This document shows, one piece after another, positions 41,136-54,034 of a stretch of 64,000 bases of DNA (the first letter of the stretch is position 1; each line of letters starts with the position of its first letter). Under the pieces are notes generated by a model. The model ran no database searches. It worked only from the letters and a program-made list of their open reading frames with translations, and was not told the DNA's origin. Where the stretch lies: contig JACSYO010001999.1 of the NCBI GenBank assembly GCA_016806645.1, positions 2,322,501 to 2,386,500 of the forward strand, in the 5' to 3' direction. Source of the DNA: Ophiodon elongatus. Taxonomy: Eukaryota; Chordata; Actinopteri; Perciformes; Hexagrammidae. The position numbers were made by a program, and so were the translations under genes.

Positions 41136-42094
41136 GGCGTGAAAAATACAAAATAAATTGCTCACAATTGCACATAACATGTTCCACACGGTCATGGGAA
41201 TGTGATATCCCTTTCATATTTCTACCATTTCAGCCTCTCGCACCATTTACCAGGTGCCATCAGTTATGTTTCTGAGGGCTCGGGGTTCAAGGCCACTTGA
41301 AGTGGGTGAAGTGGGTGAAGTGGGTGGGACTGGGATTGGGTTGAGTCATTCCAAACAAACAAAAGAATACAGCTCATTCTTCTGCCTCAAACTTGCATAG
41401 ACAAAGATATAATTGATAGAGATTGTTTATGGAAGCACGTTATGGAGATATGTCACACTCTAGTGGCGAGGGGTTGGAACTGCACCTATAGTTGCAGGTG
41501 TAACAAAGTAAAGCACAGCTTCGCCTGACAGTGAGCTCGATCGATGATGAGCCAATTGCCTCCGAGCAATCGATCACAACGCATGCCGGTTACATCTGAA
41601 GCATGATGGGAAGCAGCTGGCGGAACAGAGCGCTGATTGGCTCTTAGTTTTGACTACAAACAAACAAACACCTCGTTAGAAAATCCCAATGTCCTGTGTA
41701 ATTGTAATATTCAACGCCAGCTTGTTGGCATGTTGTCAATGAAGGTTCAATCTAAAAACATATTTTTTGTGGTTGATAATAATAAAAGGTAATGTATATA
41801 GCATTTATCAAAACGAGTAACAACATGTTTTACAAGGCAGTTATAATGACATATAATGCCAGATACACGCATATCCACATACGTATTTACAAGCAAATAT
41901 GAATACATCCGAACGTGTTCTGCAAAACTACAAGTAGCCTACAAATCGGATCTCATATTATTAGCTCCCCCTCTCCGCCAAATTCAAGGAAGGGAAAGAA
42001 AACAACAACAACTACAACATGAATAGATAAAACAGTCCAAGACAACAGAAAAGAGTTATGAATCCAATGAAAGAGTCTTCAAATTATCAAAGTA

Positions 42095-43460
42095 TTATAT
42101 GATTGAACCCCAAGTAGATTTGAATTTCTCAGGATGTCCCCGCAGTGAGAACTTGATTTTCTCCAACTTTAAAAAGAACACCAGGTCCCTCAACCACATC
42201 GAGGAATTAGGAGGACGAGGTGACTTCCAATCCAACAGGATTCTCCTTCGTGCCAAGAGGGTTGAGAACGCAATTATGTTTTTGTGTTTGTTCATTAACG
42301 TTTGAGCTTCGTTCCCCTGAACACCAAAAATGCACATCCAGGCGTCGGGTAAAAGATGTAGATTGAGGAAATCTGATAGGACTTTGAATATTGTGTCCCA
42401 GTAATTTGTCAGTTGGGGGCAGGACCAGAACATGTGTGTAAGATCTGCTGGTGACTTGTGACATCTATTACAGCTATCCTTTACCTCTGGGTATCTTTTA
42501 GAAAGTTTGGAGTTAGAGTAGTGCAGGCGATGCAGTACCTGAAATTGCAGTACATCTAACCGTGCACACGAAGAGCTGTTATTGACCCTAACTAGGACCT
42601 GGTCCCAAAATGAATCTGGTATTCTCATGTCAAGTTCTTTTTCCCAATCTGATTTGATTTTGACAATGTTAGTCTCAGTAATTGAGTTGATGGTTTGATA
42701 TATTCGGGATACAGATCCTTTTAGCTTTGGTGGTGTTCTCAAGTGCTTCTTACAAAAATGACACTGTGGCTGTGTCGTTTATTTATGTCTAAGTTTTATC
42801 ATGTGATTGGATGGCCAGTTAAGGTTGGTTTCAGAAAACCACAGTAAATATAGGCCCTAAATTCTACGCACGTATACTTCCACACACTACTGACACGCTA
42901 ATGAAGACACATATGAAATTCTACACTCAACACTAATTTCCAAATTCTAAACAGATGTCCCACAGTAAATTATTATATTAAATTATTTCATTTCCCATGT
43001 GAAGTAAATACGGTTAATACTAAAGGCTACATGGTCTGTGACACATATTTGAGTCCAGTATTCTGAAACTTTGTGAAGTTCAAGGCGAAACCAAAAAGCT
43101 ATACTCATCAGTCATAGTGATAACTTGTCTGTCAACTGCTGGTTCAGCTTGAGTCTTCAGCTTATTGGTCCAGAGCTGATAGCGCCACAGGGGTGGAACA
43201 TCATTGGACAAGAGGATGGCCTCTGAATTCAGTGAATCTTATGTATAGAGGGTGATTAATGCCCTAAACAAGATGCAGGAAAATAAGTTGTCTAAGAGGA
43301 CAACATATGTTATTAACAACATCAATTCTCCTTTGATTTAAAAGAGGAGAATTTCTTACTTTAACAGACTTTTCTTCTATTTTTTTACAATATGCATTTT
43401 ATGTTTTCAGCGTTAAATCAGCTCTAAGTCTGTTTAGAGGTTTGTGACCCCAGACAAATC
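42095..43460 (-). mobile_element. 5'-truncated L1/Tx1-like LINE, C-terminal part of ORF2
   Basis: A minus-strand open frame at 42095-42742 (215 aa) encodes the region after the reverse transcriptase: LQFQVLHRLHYSNSKLSKRY, then a CNRCHK...LTHMFWSCP zinc-knuckle-like segment, then LLARRRILLDWK. This is the usual end of fish L1-type ORF2. Farther upstream on the same strand, near 43390-43460, FVWGHKPLNRLRADL also resembles L1 ORF2, but the sequence between has lost its frame. No reverse transcriptase core or endonuclease is present, so the copy is dead. Confidence -1.
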
Positions 43461-44006
43461 TACAACTTAAGTTAATCTATCAAGATATGTTCTGCATCTA
43501 GTCAGACCCATACCATCTGACAGTTATCTGTTGAATTAATGCAAAATCAGGAGGCGCCTTCATGAAAACCAAAAACATAAAATTTCACCCTTTTGGTTTC
43601 AGGAGAAAACCGGACGTGATTTACAGAGCAAGAATGCTTTAGCAGACAAAAAAAATCCATCACATTAAGTTAAAGCAATTTGATTTCAGGTGGACTTTCA
43701 CAGAATGTACTTAAATTGCATGGCAGACATTTATGGCCCCATCTTTGGTCCGTAATAAGAAAAGGCAGCCTCTCAATATGGCTTTGCATCATTAAATGTA
43801 CCAACAGTTAAAGCAGTGTTTGATGACCCCAGAGGCAGCAGCTCGGAGTATATAGTCTATAAAGGGAGATACAGTCGGCTTATAAACCAGCAATACCATT
43901 TTAGAATAAATTCCAAAAGAGACAAGAAGCCAATGTAAATGTGCTGAAACAGGTGCAATGTTCTCTCTTTTTTATTTAGTTAAATAATAATAACATGTAT
44001 GTTTAT

Positions 44007-44008
<2 letters not shown>

Positions 44009-44068
<60 letters not shown>
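44009..44068 (+). repeat. (TA)n microsatellite
   Basis: About 30 TA units immediately upstream of a GC-richer promoter-like segment. Confidence -1.
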
Positions 44069-44073
<5 letters not shown>

Positions 44074-44154
44074 ACTGGTCTGAAGCTACGCGCTTTCCCC
44101 CTCTTTTTGTGGCACCAATCACCTTCCATACCGAAGCGGTTACAACTCGCTCGC

Positions 44155-44316
44155 TCCATAAAAGAAGGGCGCTTACCAGTCGCGTTGCAATGAATTCAGC
44201 TGGAGCCTGTCTCCCCCCCCACCCCCACCCTCACTCCCCCCCCCCTCCACAAGACACTGCACGGATGACAGAAAATGAGGCGAGAAGAATGGAATAATGC
44301 ACGGATATTTTTTAAG
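44155..44316 (+). promoter_or_regulatory. Candidate promoter and noncoding first exon
   Basis: A TATA-like CCATAAAAGAAG near 44156 is followed by a GC-rich stretch and, at 44317, the strong donor AAG|GTAAGCG. Short ATG frames inside do not continue. It could be a distant first exon of the slco gene 15 kb downstream on the same strand; this is inferred from two motifs and strand only. Confidence -1.
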
Positions 44317-45703
44317 GTAAGCGTATTTGTATTTCACGTGCAACGACACTGCTGGGGATTGTGTTTGGGGTGGAAGGATGCGCTCCGTCTGCGCGGTGCG
44401 GCACGCTGCTCAGCATCAGCAGCGTGGACGTCCATGTATTCACATGTCCAGGGCTCAAATGGTTGCCTAAAATACGAACATTCTGCCACGTCTTTACTGA
44501 TCAGCGGAGAATATTTGGAGCCAGAGACGCTGCTTCTCTTCACCGTGTCCAAAAAAAAAAAAAAAAAAGGCTTCCTCACCAACAGCGTCTGGTCGCATTA
44601 ATCCTGCACATGGAGCTTTCTGTGATCCATGGGCATGTTCTGCCGTACGACACTGCGCCCAAGCGAATGCTGTAATTTATGGGGGAGCCTTCGACAACAG
44701 TCTGCAGTTGCCTACAATTTTAAACAAATCTGATATGTGCCGCTTGTTAGATGATATTGACATGGCACTTGTACTTTTCTGTCACAATTCACGTTGGAAT
44801 AGAATGGCTCATATTCGTGGCCTAATCGACGAAAAAAAAAATTAATATATATATCCTTTCTAATTATTCAGCGTCCCTGCCACGTGCCTTTGATTTGTTG
44901 ATGGCTCAAATCGATCACTTACAGCCAAGGCTCCAGCGTTTCTCTCTGTGCACCAGTAAAGGGTTCCCACAGGGAGGGGCCACTGCTGGGTTTCCACGGG
45001 GAAGGGATACCATGTCGAGATCTTATCATGTGTTGTCATTCGGATTGTCAGTAGACAGTTAAATGCAGTGCCAAAATGCTCGGGGTCTTGGGAGGGAGGC
45101 GATGGCCCTTGGACTATAGGTCTATCTGTCTCGCACCTGCTTCCTGAAAGCGCGCACGTGTGTCCAAACACGCGCAGCCTACAGACCCGAGACGCGTGGT
45201 TTCTTTATACGTGTTGTCTCGCTTTGTCTTTCGGTGGTGATTGTGTCGCCGCTGAGTCCAGACACCCACACCTGCATGCGCTCCGGGGGACACGGAGCGT
45301 GTCTCATCGTGGGCCCCGTGTGATGCGGGAGCTTTGCGTGGCCTCACGTTGGTCGGGGAATTCCACTAACTGCGCACCTCGGAGTCGCATGTGCGTTTTA
45401 ATTTGAGCTCGAGCCAAGAGAGCAATCATAATAATCCTAATGATCTGTACTTTTTTTTTTTTAGAGAGCTTGAAGTTATTATTCACTTTCACTTTGGATG
45501 TATTAATGCCCACAGCTACACTGAGGTAAAGCTATAGAACGGTATTACACATATATAGGCTATTCTAACTATGTGCACCGGAGGCTTCCTGTTTCTGCAT
45601 GTTGGAAACTCACATCATTGCACTACTTTGACAGGGCACATAAATTGTTAGTATTGATTGGGTTCATTTTTGCGTGTAAACATTTAATTCAAAATTGACA
45701 GCG

Positions 45704-45705
<2 letters not shown>

Positions 45706-45731
<26 letters not shown>
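45706..45731 (+). repeat. Poly(T) tract
   Basis: Twenty-six consecutive T. A possible reversed retroposon tail; no element is recognised beside it. Confidence -1.
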
Positions 45732-45736
<5 letters not shown>

Positions 45737-46539
45737 TATACAGTATCACAAAACATAACGATCGCAGAACTTGATAGTTTTCCGATATTTCCTTACACCC
45801 CTAACTGCAAAGCTCAAGCATCCACCTGAAAGCCACAGAAAGCAAAACACATCTTCATGAAATCTAACCCTGGTTTGAATGCACCTCTGTTCCTCTGTGT
45901 TGTAACGAAACCTAGTTTCATAGTTTGGGGCTTCCCCGTGTTGGTGTCGAGTGACCTACCTACGCACAAAGGCCTCACAGGAAACATTGCAGCATGTAAT
46001 CCAGCTTTACCGTTTGTAATACTTAATCAGCCTCATTGCTTTCTCCTTGTTTATTCTCCTAACGCCGTTTCAGATGTGTATTAAGTAACTGCAAATGCAA
46101 AGGGAACATTTCCTACTGCCTCTGCTTCACATTTCATCCCTCTGGTGTAACACGGGGTGGCCACGAAGATCATCAAGGAGAATGTTAGTTACCGACAGCT
46201 GTCACAGCAGTCTGTGTGCACAAGTAGGCCTACGTGTTGACCCATGCATACGCTGGAGAGAGTGGTGAGTTCCATGCATTTTCTATTTTAGCATTTAGTC
46301 TTATCTGGTAATGTGTTGAGTAGTATTAGCAGAAAGATGAATGGAAAACAATTCTTAGAACATGAAAGGGAAAAGTTAATTCTGGATTCCATCCACTGCA
46401 GACAAACTTGAGATTTGTATGAAATTAATGAAAAAAGCGAGAAAGTGGACCTGGAGTTTAGAAAATCCCATTGGAGAGAATTACTTAGATTTGTCTGCTG
46501 AGATTGTTGGTGGAAATCATTATTTCCAATCATGTAGAT

Positions 46540-47335
46540 AAGGGTTCCAAAAGGGTTCTTTCTGAAGGGCTGATGTTCTACCCAGAAACATTCTGAAGAA
46601 CCCTCTTTTGAAGACAGGGCTTTTCAAGGGTACTTTAGGTGCGTTCACACCAAACACGGCGCAAATTTTCACGTCGCGTCATTCGCGTGGTGTGTTCACA
46701 CCAAAATACTATTTGTGGTTATTTTGCCTTGCGATTCGCCGCCCAGCGAAAAATCGCTTTTTGGCAACCATTTTGCGTCTGTACATTGACTTTGTATGTA
46801 ATCTGGTTGCGCGAAGAATTCGTGAGACAAAGGGTTCCATTAAGAACCCTTTTCATCTAATGAACCCTTTTTTGGGAGAGTGAGTTCTTCAATGGTTGGT
46901 AAAATAATGATTGTTAAAGGATCCTCCCACCCCCAAAAAGCTGTGATTGTGAGCCATGACAACCCCTGTTTAGGTTCTAGAGAGATTTATGGGATATAAA
47001 AGGAATATAAAATGGTTCTCCGTAGAACCCCATGGGAGGGTTCTGGTTAGCACCCTAAGAGGGTGGAAAGGTTCTGCAGAGACCCTACCAAGAGGCGTCT
47101 GGGTGGAAGCATTACACCACAGAAGGGTTCTCTGTAGAACTTCTCATTGGGAGTTCTGGGTAGAACCTTTCACAGATGGTCTTAGTTATAACTCTTTTTA
47201 TTTGGTTCTAAGTAGACCCCTCTGAAAAGGCTTCAGGTGGAACTTTTATGAAAAGCAATACCAGGAACCAAAAAGGGTTCTCCTATGGGGACGAGCCAAA
47301 GAGTCCTTTATGGTTCTAGGTAGTACCTTTATTTC
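46540..47335. repeat. Degenerate tandem field of palindromic GGTTCT...AGAACC units
   Basis: At least ten units of the form GGTTCTnnnTAGAACC, each an imperfect inverted repeat. Measured starts between 47014 and 47229 (47014, 47039, 47070, 47095, 47126, 47151, 47178, 47204, 47229) are 25-31 bp apart, often alternating 25 and 31. Related units lie at 46540-46620 and 46828-46870. No protein coding is supported. Confidence -1.
46632..46827 (+). mobile_element. MITE-like insertion inside the GGTTCT repeat field
   Basis: Starts TAGGTGCGTTCACACCAAAC and has an internal second copy of GTGTTCACACCAAAA. It contains CGCGTCATTCGCGTGG and CGCCCAGCGAAAAATCGC. This matches a familiar fish nonautonomous DNA transposon. 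The expected inverted right terminus is not clear, so the copy is probably truncated or rearranged. Confidence -1.
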
Positions 47336-48301
47336 TAAGAGTGAGACCTCCGGCTTCACATAGAAAAACTACTACTGCTAGCTAGTTGACTGTAGATCAG
47401 TGTTATACTTTATTTTTCCTCAACCACTTATTTCTGTCGTCACATTCAGTCGAATCTCCTGAAGACTGTATACGCCAGGATAGTTCTAACGATCCCGAAC
47501 CAACATCCGGACTGTCAGTAAAAGTGAAGATGGACTTTCAGTGCTTTACAAATATCTTTGTTAGTTTTTATCATATTTTGTCAACCTCATCCGGTTTTGT
47601 TTTTTGAAGTCAAGTTTTAGTTGACTAAAAGTCTGGCCATTATGTTGCATCTTATTCAAAGAAAACCACAACTATTTCAGCATAATTTTACGAAAGGAAC
47701 GCTGTTGACATATGGTTTTAGTCTTTTTTTTTGCTATCACATCATATTGAACATTTCATTCAGTCTAGTCAAGCCAAGATATTTCCTCTCTTAATTCTTC
47801 CATATCCTGTTATGGTCACTGTCACTTTTAACTTTCATAGACTTGTTACTCCTCCGGACGCTGCTTGTTGTGTAATGCAGATGTGGGCTGTCAAAGCAAT
47901 TACTCAGTATTTCTTGTCAAACCGCAAGAGACCCATCAGTCTCGTCAAAGGTCGAGCATCCTCTTCGTTTCACGGTGTCTCACACCTCACCACAGCTTCA
48001 ACAAGCTACAACAAGCTGCTCACGGATGCCTCCGTCAGCGATTTAATCTGTCAAAAGAGTGGTATTGTGTTTCACTTATTTCCATCTTGTTGTGATGCAC
48101 CACATCAAAATCTCACGGTGCAGCTAATGAGGAACATCAGGTTTTTAAATGAGAGCGCAGTGATTTCCCAGGGAGCTCTGTTGCTGTGGTGATAAGCATT
48201 GTGCAGAACTAATGCCGTCTAATTTGAAGAGATTGTTCGTCCCAGTTCACAATGGCAGATGGGGCCAGACAGAGCGGGATAAAGGACTCGCAAATGTTTC
48301 T

Positions 48302-48302
<1 letters not shown>

Positions 48303-48342
<40 letters not shown>

Positions 48343-48373
48343 CACACACACCAAGTCGTGGCTACTCCTGGTC
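48303..48373 (+). repeat. (CA)n tract with shared 3' flank
   Basis: Second copy of the (CA)n plus AAGTCGTGGCTACTCCTGGTC arrangement seen at 37410-37517. Confidence -1.
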
Positions 48374-50559
48374 TAAAGTGGCAATTGAGTTATGCAATTT
48401 TTAAGCCATAACATCTCAATAGCACCTATGATGTGTTAGCATACCACACCAGCTTTACTGTCTGTTGGCAGGTTAGTCTTTAGTCATAGTCAGCTACCCA
48501 TGCCCGTTGCAGTACAACCAGCTGGGTTCCAAACAGTTTCATCAGCCTCATTCGATGGTGCTAATGTTATTTTACTAACCAATTTGGGACTGTGTGTAAA
48601 GGATTTGTTGTGGAGAGGGGGGTTTAATGTTATGTATAATTAAAAAGCAAGACCATCCCCCTTATTTTTCCAAAAGATACTCATGACAGCCATTCGTTTA
48701 AAACCCTTTCATTTTTTGAAATGATTAAATAGACAATAGACTCCTTTCCCATTGCGAGTATGCCATGCTGGTGTACTATTTAATATCAGTATCTCTTTTA
48801 AACTCTCGTTCATGTGGAGTGAACCCTCCAGCATACTGTTGAGTACTGTTCTGTCCATGAGCTGGATTTGTAGTTACTTGCTTTACTCAAAATGGGATTT
48901 TGTTACTTCTGGAACAAAAGCGGGGAGTTCTGGTTTCACTTTGGCTCTGTACAGCCTGATATGTATGAGATCAGATCTCTGACTGTGATCACAACCCTAA
49001 CCCCCATAATAATATTTGCCCAGTCCCGTACCACAGCTCATCCGGAAAACCATCAGCAGCACATCGACCAAAAGGAGTAGGGGAAGATGCAAGAAAGATG
49101 CAGAGTAGCTCCAGCAGGACGGAATAGGACCGTGGTGTGAGACATGCTCTCTTCAGACGGAGCTGGATGAACCACACTCCTTTGAGATCAGGGGTTCTGA
49201 CTGCACTCTACTTGTGTTACAGTCCATATACCTTTTTATTTTCATTTTTAAATTACTCCTCACTGTTTTTCCCCTCTGTGCTCATGGTGACTCAGTTATT
49301 TCCGTCCTGCGCCGTCTCACCCTCCAATCATTCCTTGAAAGTGCAGCTTCGGGCGGTGCAGACAGTCGGAGGGCACTTTGCCGCCTACTTTCTAGGTCTC
49401 GTCTCACACGCACACGGACGTGCTCCTCTCGGACAACTTTGCCTTTCAGACTATGCCAACATGTCTGTAATATGAGACCCTTATTGGCTGGCCCTTTAGG
49501 TCATTTCTTTCAGTTGGTTTCACCACCAACAGGAGGCAGCAAGGTCACATGTCCCCGCATGTGTGCGAGAGATGTAGGTCAGGGGGTTGATGCATGTCTG
49601 CATGCGTGTGTCTAGGTTTGCAGTCAGATACTTTTGGACACGTGTCTGTGGGTTGTTTTAGTTCAACGTGAAACCCGGCATGTCAGAGTTTGGCTTATTG
49701 AAAAAAATAAATAAAATCATCAACAATTTTCCCAATGTGCACAGTTGTAAATATGATATCACTGAATTATGTGATCTCTGTTCACAGCGTGCCCGTTCAT
49801 CCTGCCACAGTCGAATATCTGCGGCCACTTTGTCTAACGCAGCATTTGGAGAATATGCTAAATGTGTGATTACAAATTATGTTTGGACAAAATTAAAAAA
49901 ACAATAAAATAGAAAATAGGTCTTCACCAGGTTACTCAGAGCCTCCCCACCTCCCCCCTCCCCACCCCTGTCCTCCTGCTCCCTGTGAAATACACTCTCA
50001 TGCAAGTATATTACATGGTAGGAGTGGGTGACAAAACATCTTCTGGTATGGCAAACAATGTTTTATGTTGTGAGCCATATTTAGTATATCATGGTGTTAT
50101 AGATTTTCAGAAATCAGAAATAAGCAGACAGGATCTGTCAGTGTTCGCTTATCCAGCAAATGAATGAATGAAAAATCAAAGTACTTGGGTGGGGTGGTAA
50201 AAATCAGGGTGATTGAAACTCGAGGAGAACAGTTGTTTGCTGTTTGATATCATAAAACCAACAGTCCTCAAGTGACAGGACCTTTGAATTCCTCACCGTG
50301 GGCACTGGGAAACTGTGATGGACATTTACATTCACTATCCTCTAATATATTGAACAATAATAGAACAACGGTAAAATAATCAACAATTAAATCGATGATA
50401 GAATAATCTTTGCAACCATATGTGCATTGTGTGCTCATTTCCTTTGATAATAGCTGTGACTTTGACCAAAGGCTCTGCTGCGGCTCTATATTATCAGGTT
50501 CCTGTTTCCTTTTGACAGCTTGTGATACAGATTGACACTTGCCACTGGTGGTGCACACG

Positions 50560-50839
50560 TTTAGAATATATAAGAGAATGCGCCTCCCTCAGTCCGGGAG
50601 GCAGACCTTTCTACTAACGGGAAAACGAAGACTCACAGAACTGGGGGTCTTTCGCCGGCAACGACCAGATTCACCCTGTCCGTCGCCCGAGATGATCACG
50701 GAGCAACAGCACACGGCTAGCAGGCCCTCAGCCTCCAAGGAACCGCGGCTAGATTCCCGGTCCTGAAATCCGGTCAACTCCGTGGGCACAACCTTAACCC
50801 AGGCTCGCCTTATCCTGTCCCTGGGTCAAGGAGCCCGGT
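50560..50839 (+). promoter_or_regulatory. TATA-containing promoter-like segment with exon and splice donor
   Basis: AATATATAAGAG at about 50566 is followed 25-30 bp later by a GC-rich, CpG-bearing stretch of about 240 bp that ends in the donor CCCG|GTGAGTTTAAG at 50840. The sequence GCCTCCCTCAGTCCGGGAGGC next to the presumed start can form a hairpin. It could be an alternative first exon of the downstream slco gene, or the promoter/leader of a decayed LTR element (GGGGGTCTTTC resembles the end of some retroviral LTRs). No gag, pol or env frame is nearby. Confidence -1.
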
Positions 50840-51625
50840 GAGTTTAAGAGGTCCTGGGGGGCCGTGGGAAGGGGGAGAGGGGCGGAGGCCGAGCCCTCTC
50901 GTTTCTGATCGGCCCACTCGGCCTGATCGGAGAAGGCTCCGAGTCAACACTGCTCTTGAGTGCGTCTAGACCACGGAGACAGTTCACACACACGAGACCC
51001 ACTCAAGATAAACCTTTAGGCATAGTCAGTTGATCTCCATTGTTATTAACACTATCTGATCAGATTACATTTTAAAACCGCTCACTAACAGCATTATTAT
51101 TGTTCTCATTAGAATTTACATTATTTTATGCCTCAGCTTTCGGTTAATAACACGATGTTATGCTCAGACGGTTTGCATTTAATTTCACATTTCTTTTCTC
51201 TCTCGGTTATGGCCGGTCCAGTTGAAGGTCCCTAAACTCCTGCTCACCTCACCCTAAGAAAGAATGAAGTGTGTGTATGACAGAGATCGGCAAGTGTGGT
51301 ATCGCTTCAAGCTTACCTTCAGGGGCCTCCGCCGTTTGAGTCCCCCCCCGACCCCCCGCCCCCCGCTGCTGTGGTCGACAGAGTAGAGAAAGAAATGGAA
51401 GGAAGACGGCTCTCAAGTTTACACTTGGTTTATTTGATTCCAATCAGATTACATGGGTTTTTATTCGAATATAAAGAATAAAAAAGTGAAAAAAATCAAA
51501 TGAAAAGGATACAAAAATATCTTAAAATCTGCTCACATCCCTGCTAGCAAAGTCCCTAAGTCCGGAGAAAATCTCTGTACAATTGGTAAGAGTCAGCACA
51601 CACAACTCTTATGACTGGTATGATC

Positions 51626-51664
51626 CAATATCAGGGCTTTTTTCCCCAAAAAGCCCTGATATTG
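51626..51664. other. Perfect 17-bp inverted repeat (hairpin)
   Basis: Arms CAATATCAGGGCTTTTT (51626-51642) and AAAAAGCCCTGATATTG (51648-51664) pair without mismatch around the 5-nt loop TCCCC. On either strand this would make a stable stem. No flanking gene ends here, so a terminator role is not supported; it may be a recent inverted duplication or the centre of a foldback element. Confidence -1.
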
Positions 51665-53059
51665 TTGAGCTCCAGAGGGGCAAACTTATGCCCGTGAACA
51701 GACTCCACGCACGCTCGTGAACCAGAATCTGAACTTACCTGAACTCTGTCTGAACTCTGCATGTACTCCTTACATAAGGAACCGCACTCACCAGTAGACA
51801 ACAGATCACAAGTTGACAATATGTCAATTGTATTGCCATTAAGCTGTCTAAATAAGGTTGGCCAGAGGATGTAGCTTTCGCCTCCTCTGCCGCATAAGCG
51901 AAGCTTTAGGTTAAAATAGCAGAGTCATCTTTTGTATATATATATGTACTCCTTTGCAAGCCTACCGCCTCTTCTACACGAGTAGAGCCACACGTCTAAT
52001 TTGTGCAATGCTGGATATATTTGAGCATACACATTTGTGTGTGTGTGTCTGTGTGTGTGTGTGCAGGCTGCAGGTTTGGGTACTTCCTCTGCGCTTAACC
52101 ACAAGAAACTGGTTCAGCTATGTGAGGTGATGTGTACGTGACTCAGGCCTCAGAAGTGGCCGGCACATCTTTGAAGGGAAACACCCTCGAGTAACATTCA
52201 TTTTTGTTTTTGTTCTTTTTTGTTTTCCATTAATTCAGTGCTACTGCGCCTTAGTAATTCAATGATCAAGAAACGGCATTTCAATTTGCATCCGTCTCAT
52301 CTCTTCCAGCACGATACTCTTCCCTACAGCCAGACTGCACGGACTAACTTCCTCATAACAAACCAGGGCATTTTATAATGCATGGAAAACACTACCGAAT
52401 TGTTTTAATGTCATTCAAATGCAGTTCAAGTCGATGTATTCGTTGTGCCAGAGTATCTGCACTTCGACAGCCCTCGGTTCTTGCCTTGTCTTGTCTTCTC
52501 ATTATGTTTTTGTGGAACCATAAAAGAGGACAGAGAGAAGATAATGAACATCCGAGCAGACAATAGAGATGCTTCATTGCCATGGAGGTGAGGGGTAAAT
52601 GAGCAGTGCTGTCTGTTGCCTATGGGGCTAGTTGATGTTTGCTCTCTAATCTGCAGCCAAGCAGAAGACCATTATTGGGTCAGTGCCTACTTTGTCCCAT
52701 CCCATTAATTCCCCGCAGTGCTAGTGGGGCCCGGAGGGTTGGATTACCCTGCCCAACTGTAAGACGGGCGACTACTTGCCTGGGAGGACTGGAACGGGGC
52801 TAGAACGTCAGAGAGGATCTGGCCTGGGTACTATCATACAGGCCACGCATTGCACTAGCTCCCATGTATCTATTAGAGATCTGTGAGGGCATAAGGATGA
52901 ACAAAATGAGAGATTGTTCAATGCTATGCAAAAACATTGCAGCATGAACCAAGCAACCGCTTGTGTTGCACCATGGGATTGATTTTTAGAACATTTGATT
53001 TAATAGATTCCTGCCATCTAGCTAATTTGGAATAAAATATTCTCCCAACTGGGGACCAG

Positions 53060-53575
53060 CATTGCAAACTAGCTTCGGCTATAAATGCTGTGGTATATGG
53101 CATTGATTCATAGTCTATGCGATTTTGCCGTTGCCATCTTGGCTTTTTTGCAACTAATGAATGGAAGTTACCATATTTGGAATGTGGAGGAGTGGAGGAG
53201 TGACGTAGAGACGCTGGTTATGTCTCTGGTAGCGGCAGCGACCTGCCAATCACAGTTAGCCTGCCCTAAAGCATACTCCGCTTTATGGTCTATTTAATTC
53301 TAGAAAGGGACCATAATTTACTAAATGAACATCATGCTGTATTGAAGAAGACTTGAAACTAGAGATTGAGACCATAAACTCATGTTTACAATGTTTACTG
53401 AGGGAATAAATCAAGTGAGAAGTAGAGTCATTTTCTCATAGACTTCTATACAATCTGACTTCTTTTTTTGCAACCGGAGGAGTCGCCCCCTGCTGGTCAG
53501 TTGAGAGAATGCAGGTTTTAAGACACTTCAGCATTGGCTTCACTTGGCTGAACCGGAGGCTGCCGCCTGGTATTT
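53060..53575 (+). repeat. Well-preserved high-copy teleost repeat
   Basis: Contains CCTGCCAATCACAG, GACCATAATTTACTAAATGA, ACATCATGCTGTATTGAAGA, CATAGACTTCTATACAATCT and GTCGCCCCCTGCTGG in the usual order. It looks only lightly diverged. No open frame; transposon class not assigned. Confidence -1.
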
Positions 53576-54034
53576 ACAGAGAAATAGACGGAGAGACCAA
53601 CGGACATTACAGACATGAGGCGGACAGATACACAGCCTGAGTTCGGGTGTCTGTTTTTTTCTGGTCCGAGTAAGGTTGAGCGCTTCACTGATGGGACCAG
53701 CATCATGGTCACATACTGTCCGTCTGAATAATTACCCTTCTGCTGCTACGTTAGCCTGCTTCGCTCAATTCTTAATAGTGAATCTACACTTGTGTTGTCT
53801 CAGGTCACTGTAAGTATTACATATTTCAACATCTATGTGTTATCTTTAAAAGGTCCCAATGATAATTCATTGGGACTTATGCATTCATTCCTTATTTTCT
53901 CCTGTACTTAACTTGTGCAGTTATATTTTCCCTCGCTGAAGCAAGACTTCCCTAAATCACCTACAAGTGGTCCAAAAATGCTGCTGCTAGGGGTTTTGAC
54001 CAAATCTAAAGGTCCCATGTTATTCCCATTTTGA

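Noticed and set aside
47731..48192. A 153-codon plus-strand frame
   Set aside because: No recognisable domain, AT-rich codons, no splice or promoter support, and it lies in repeat-rich DNA.
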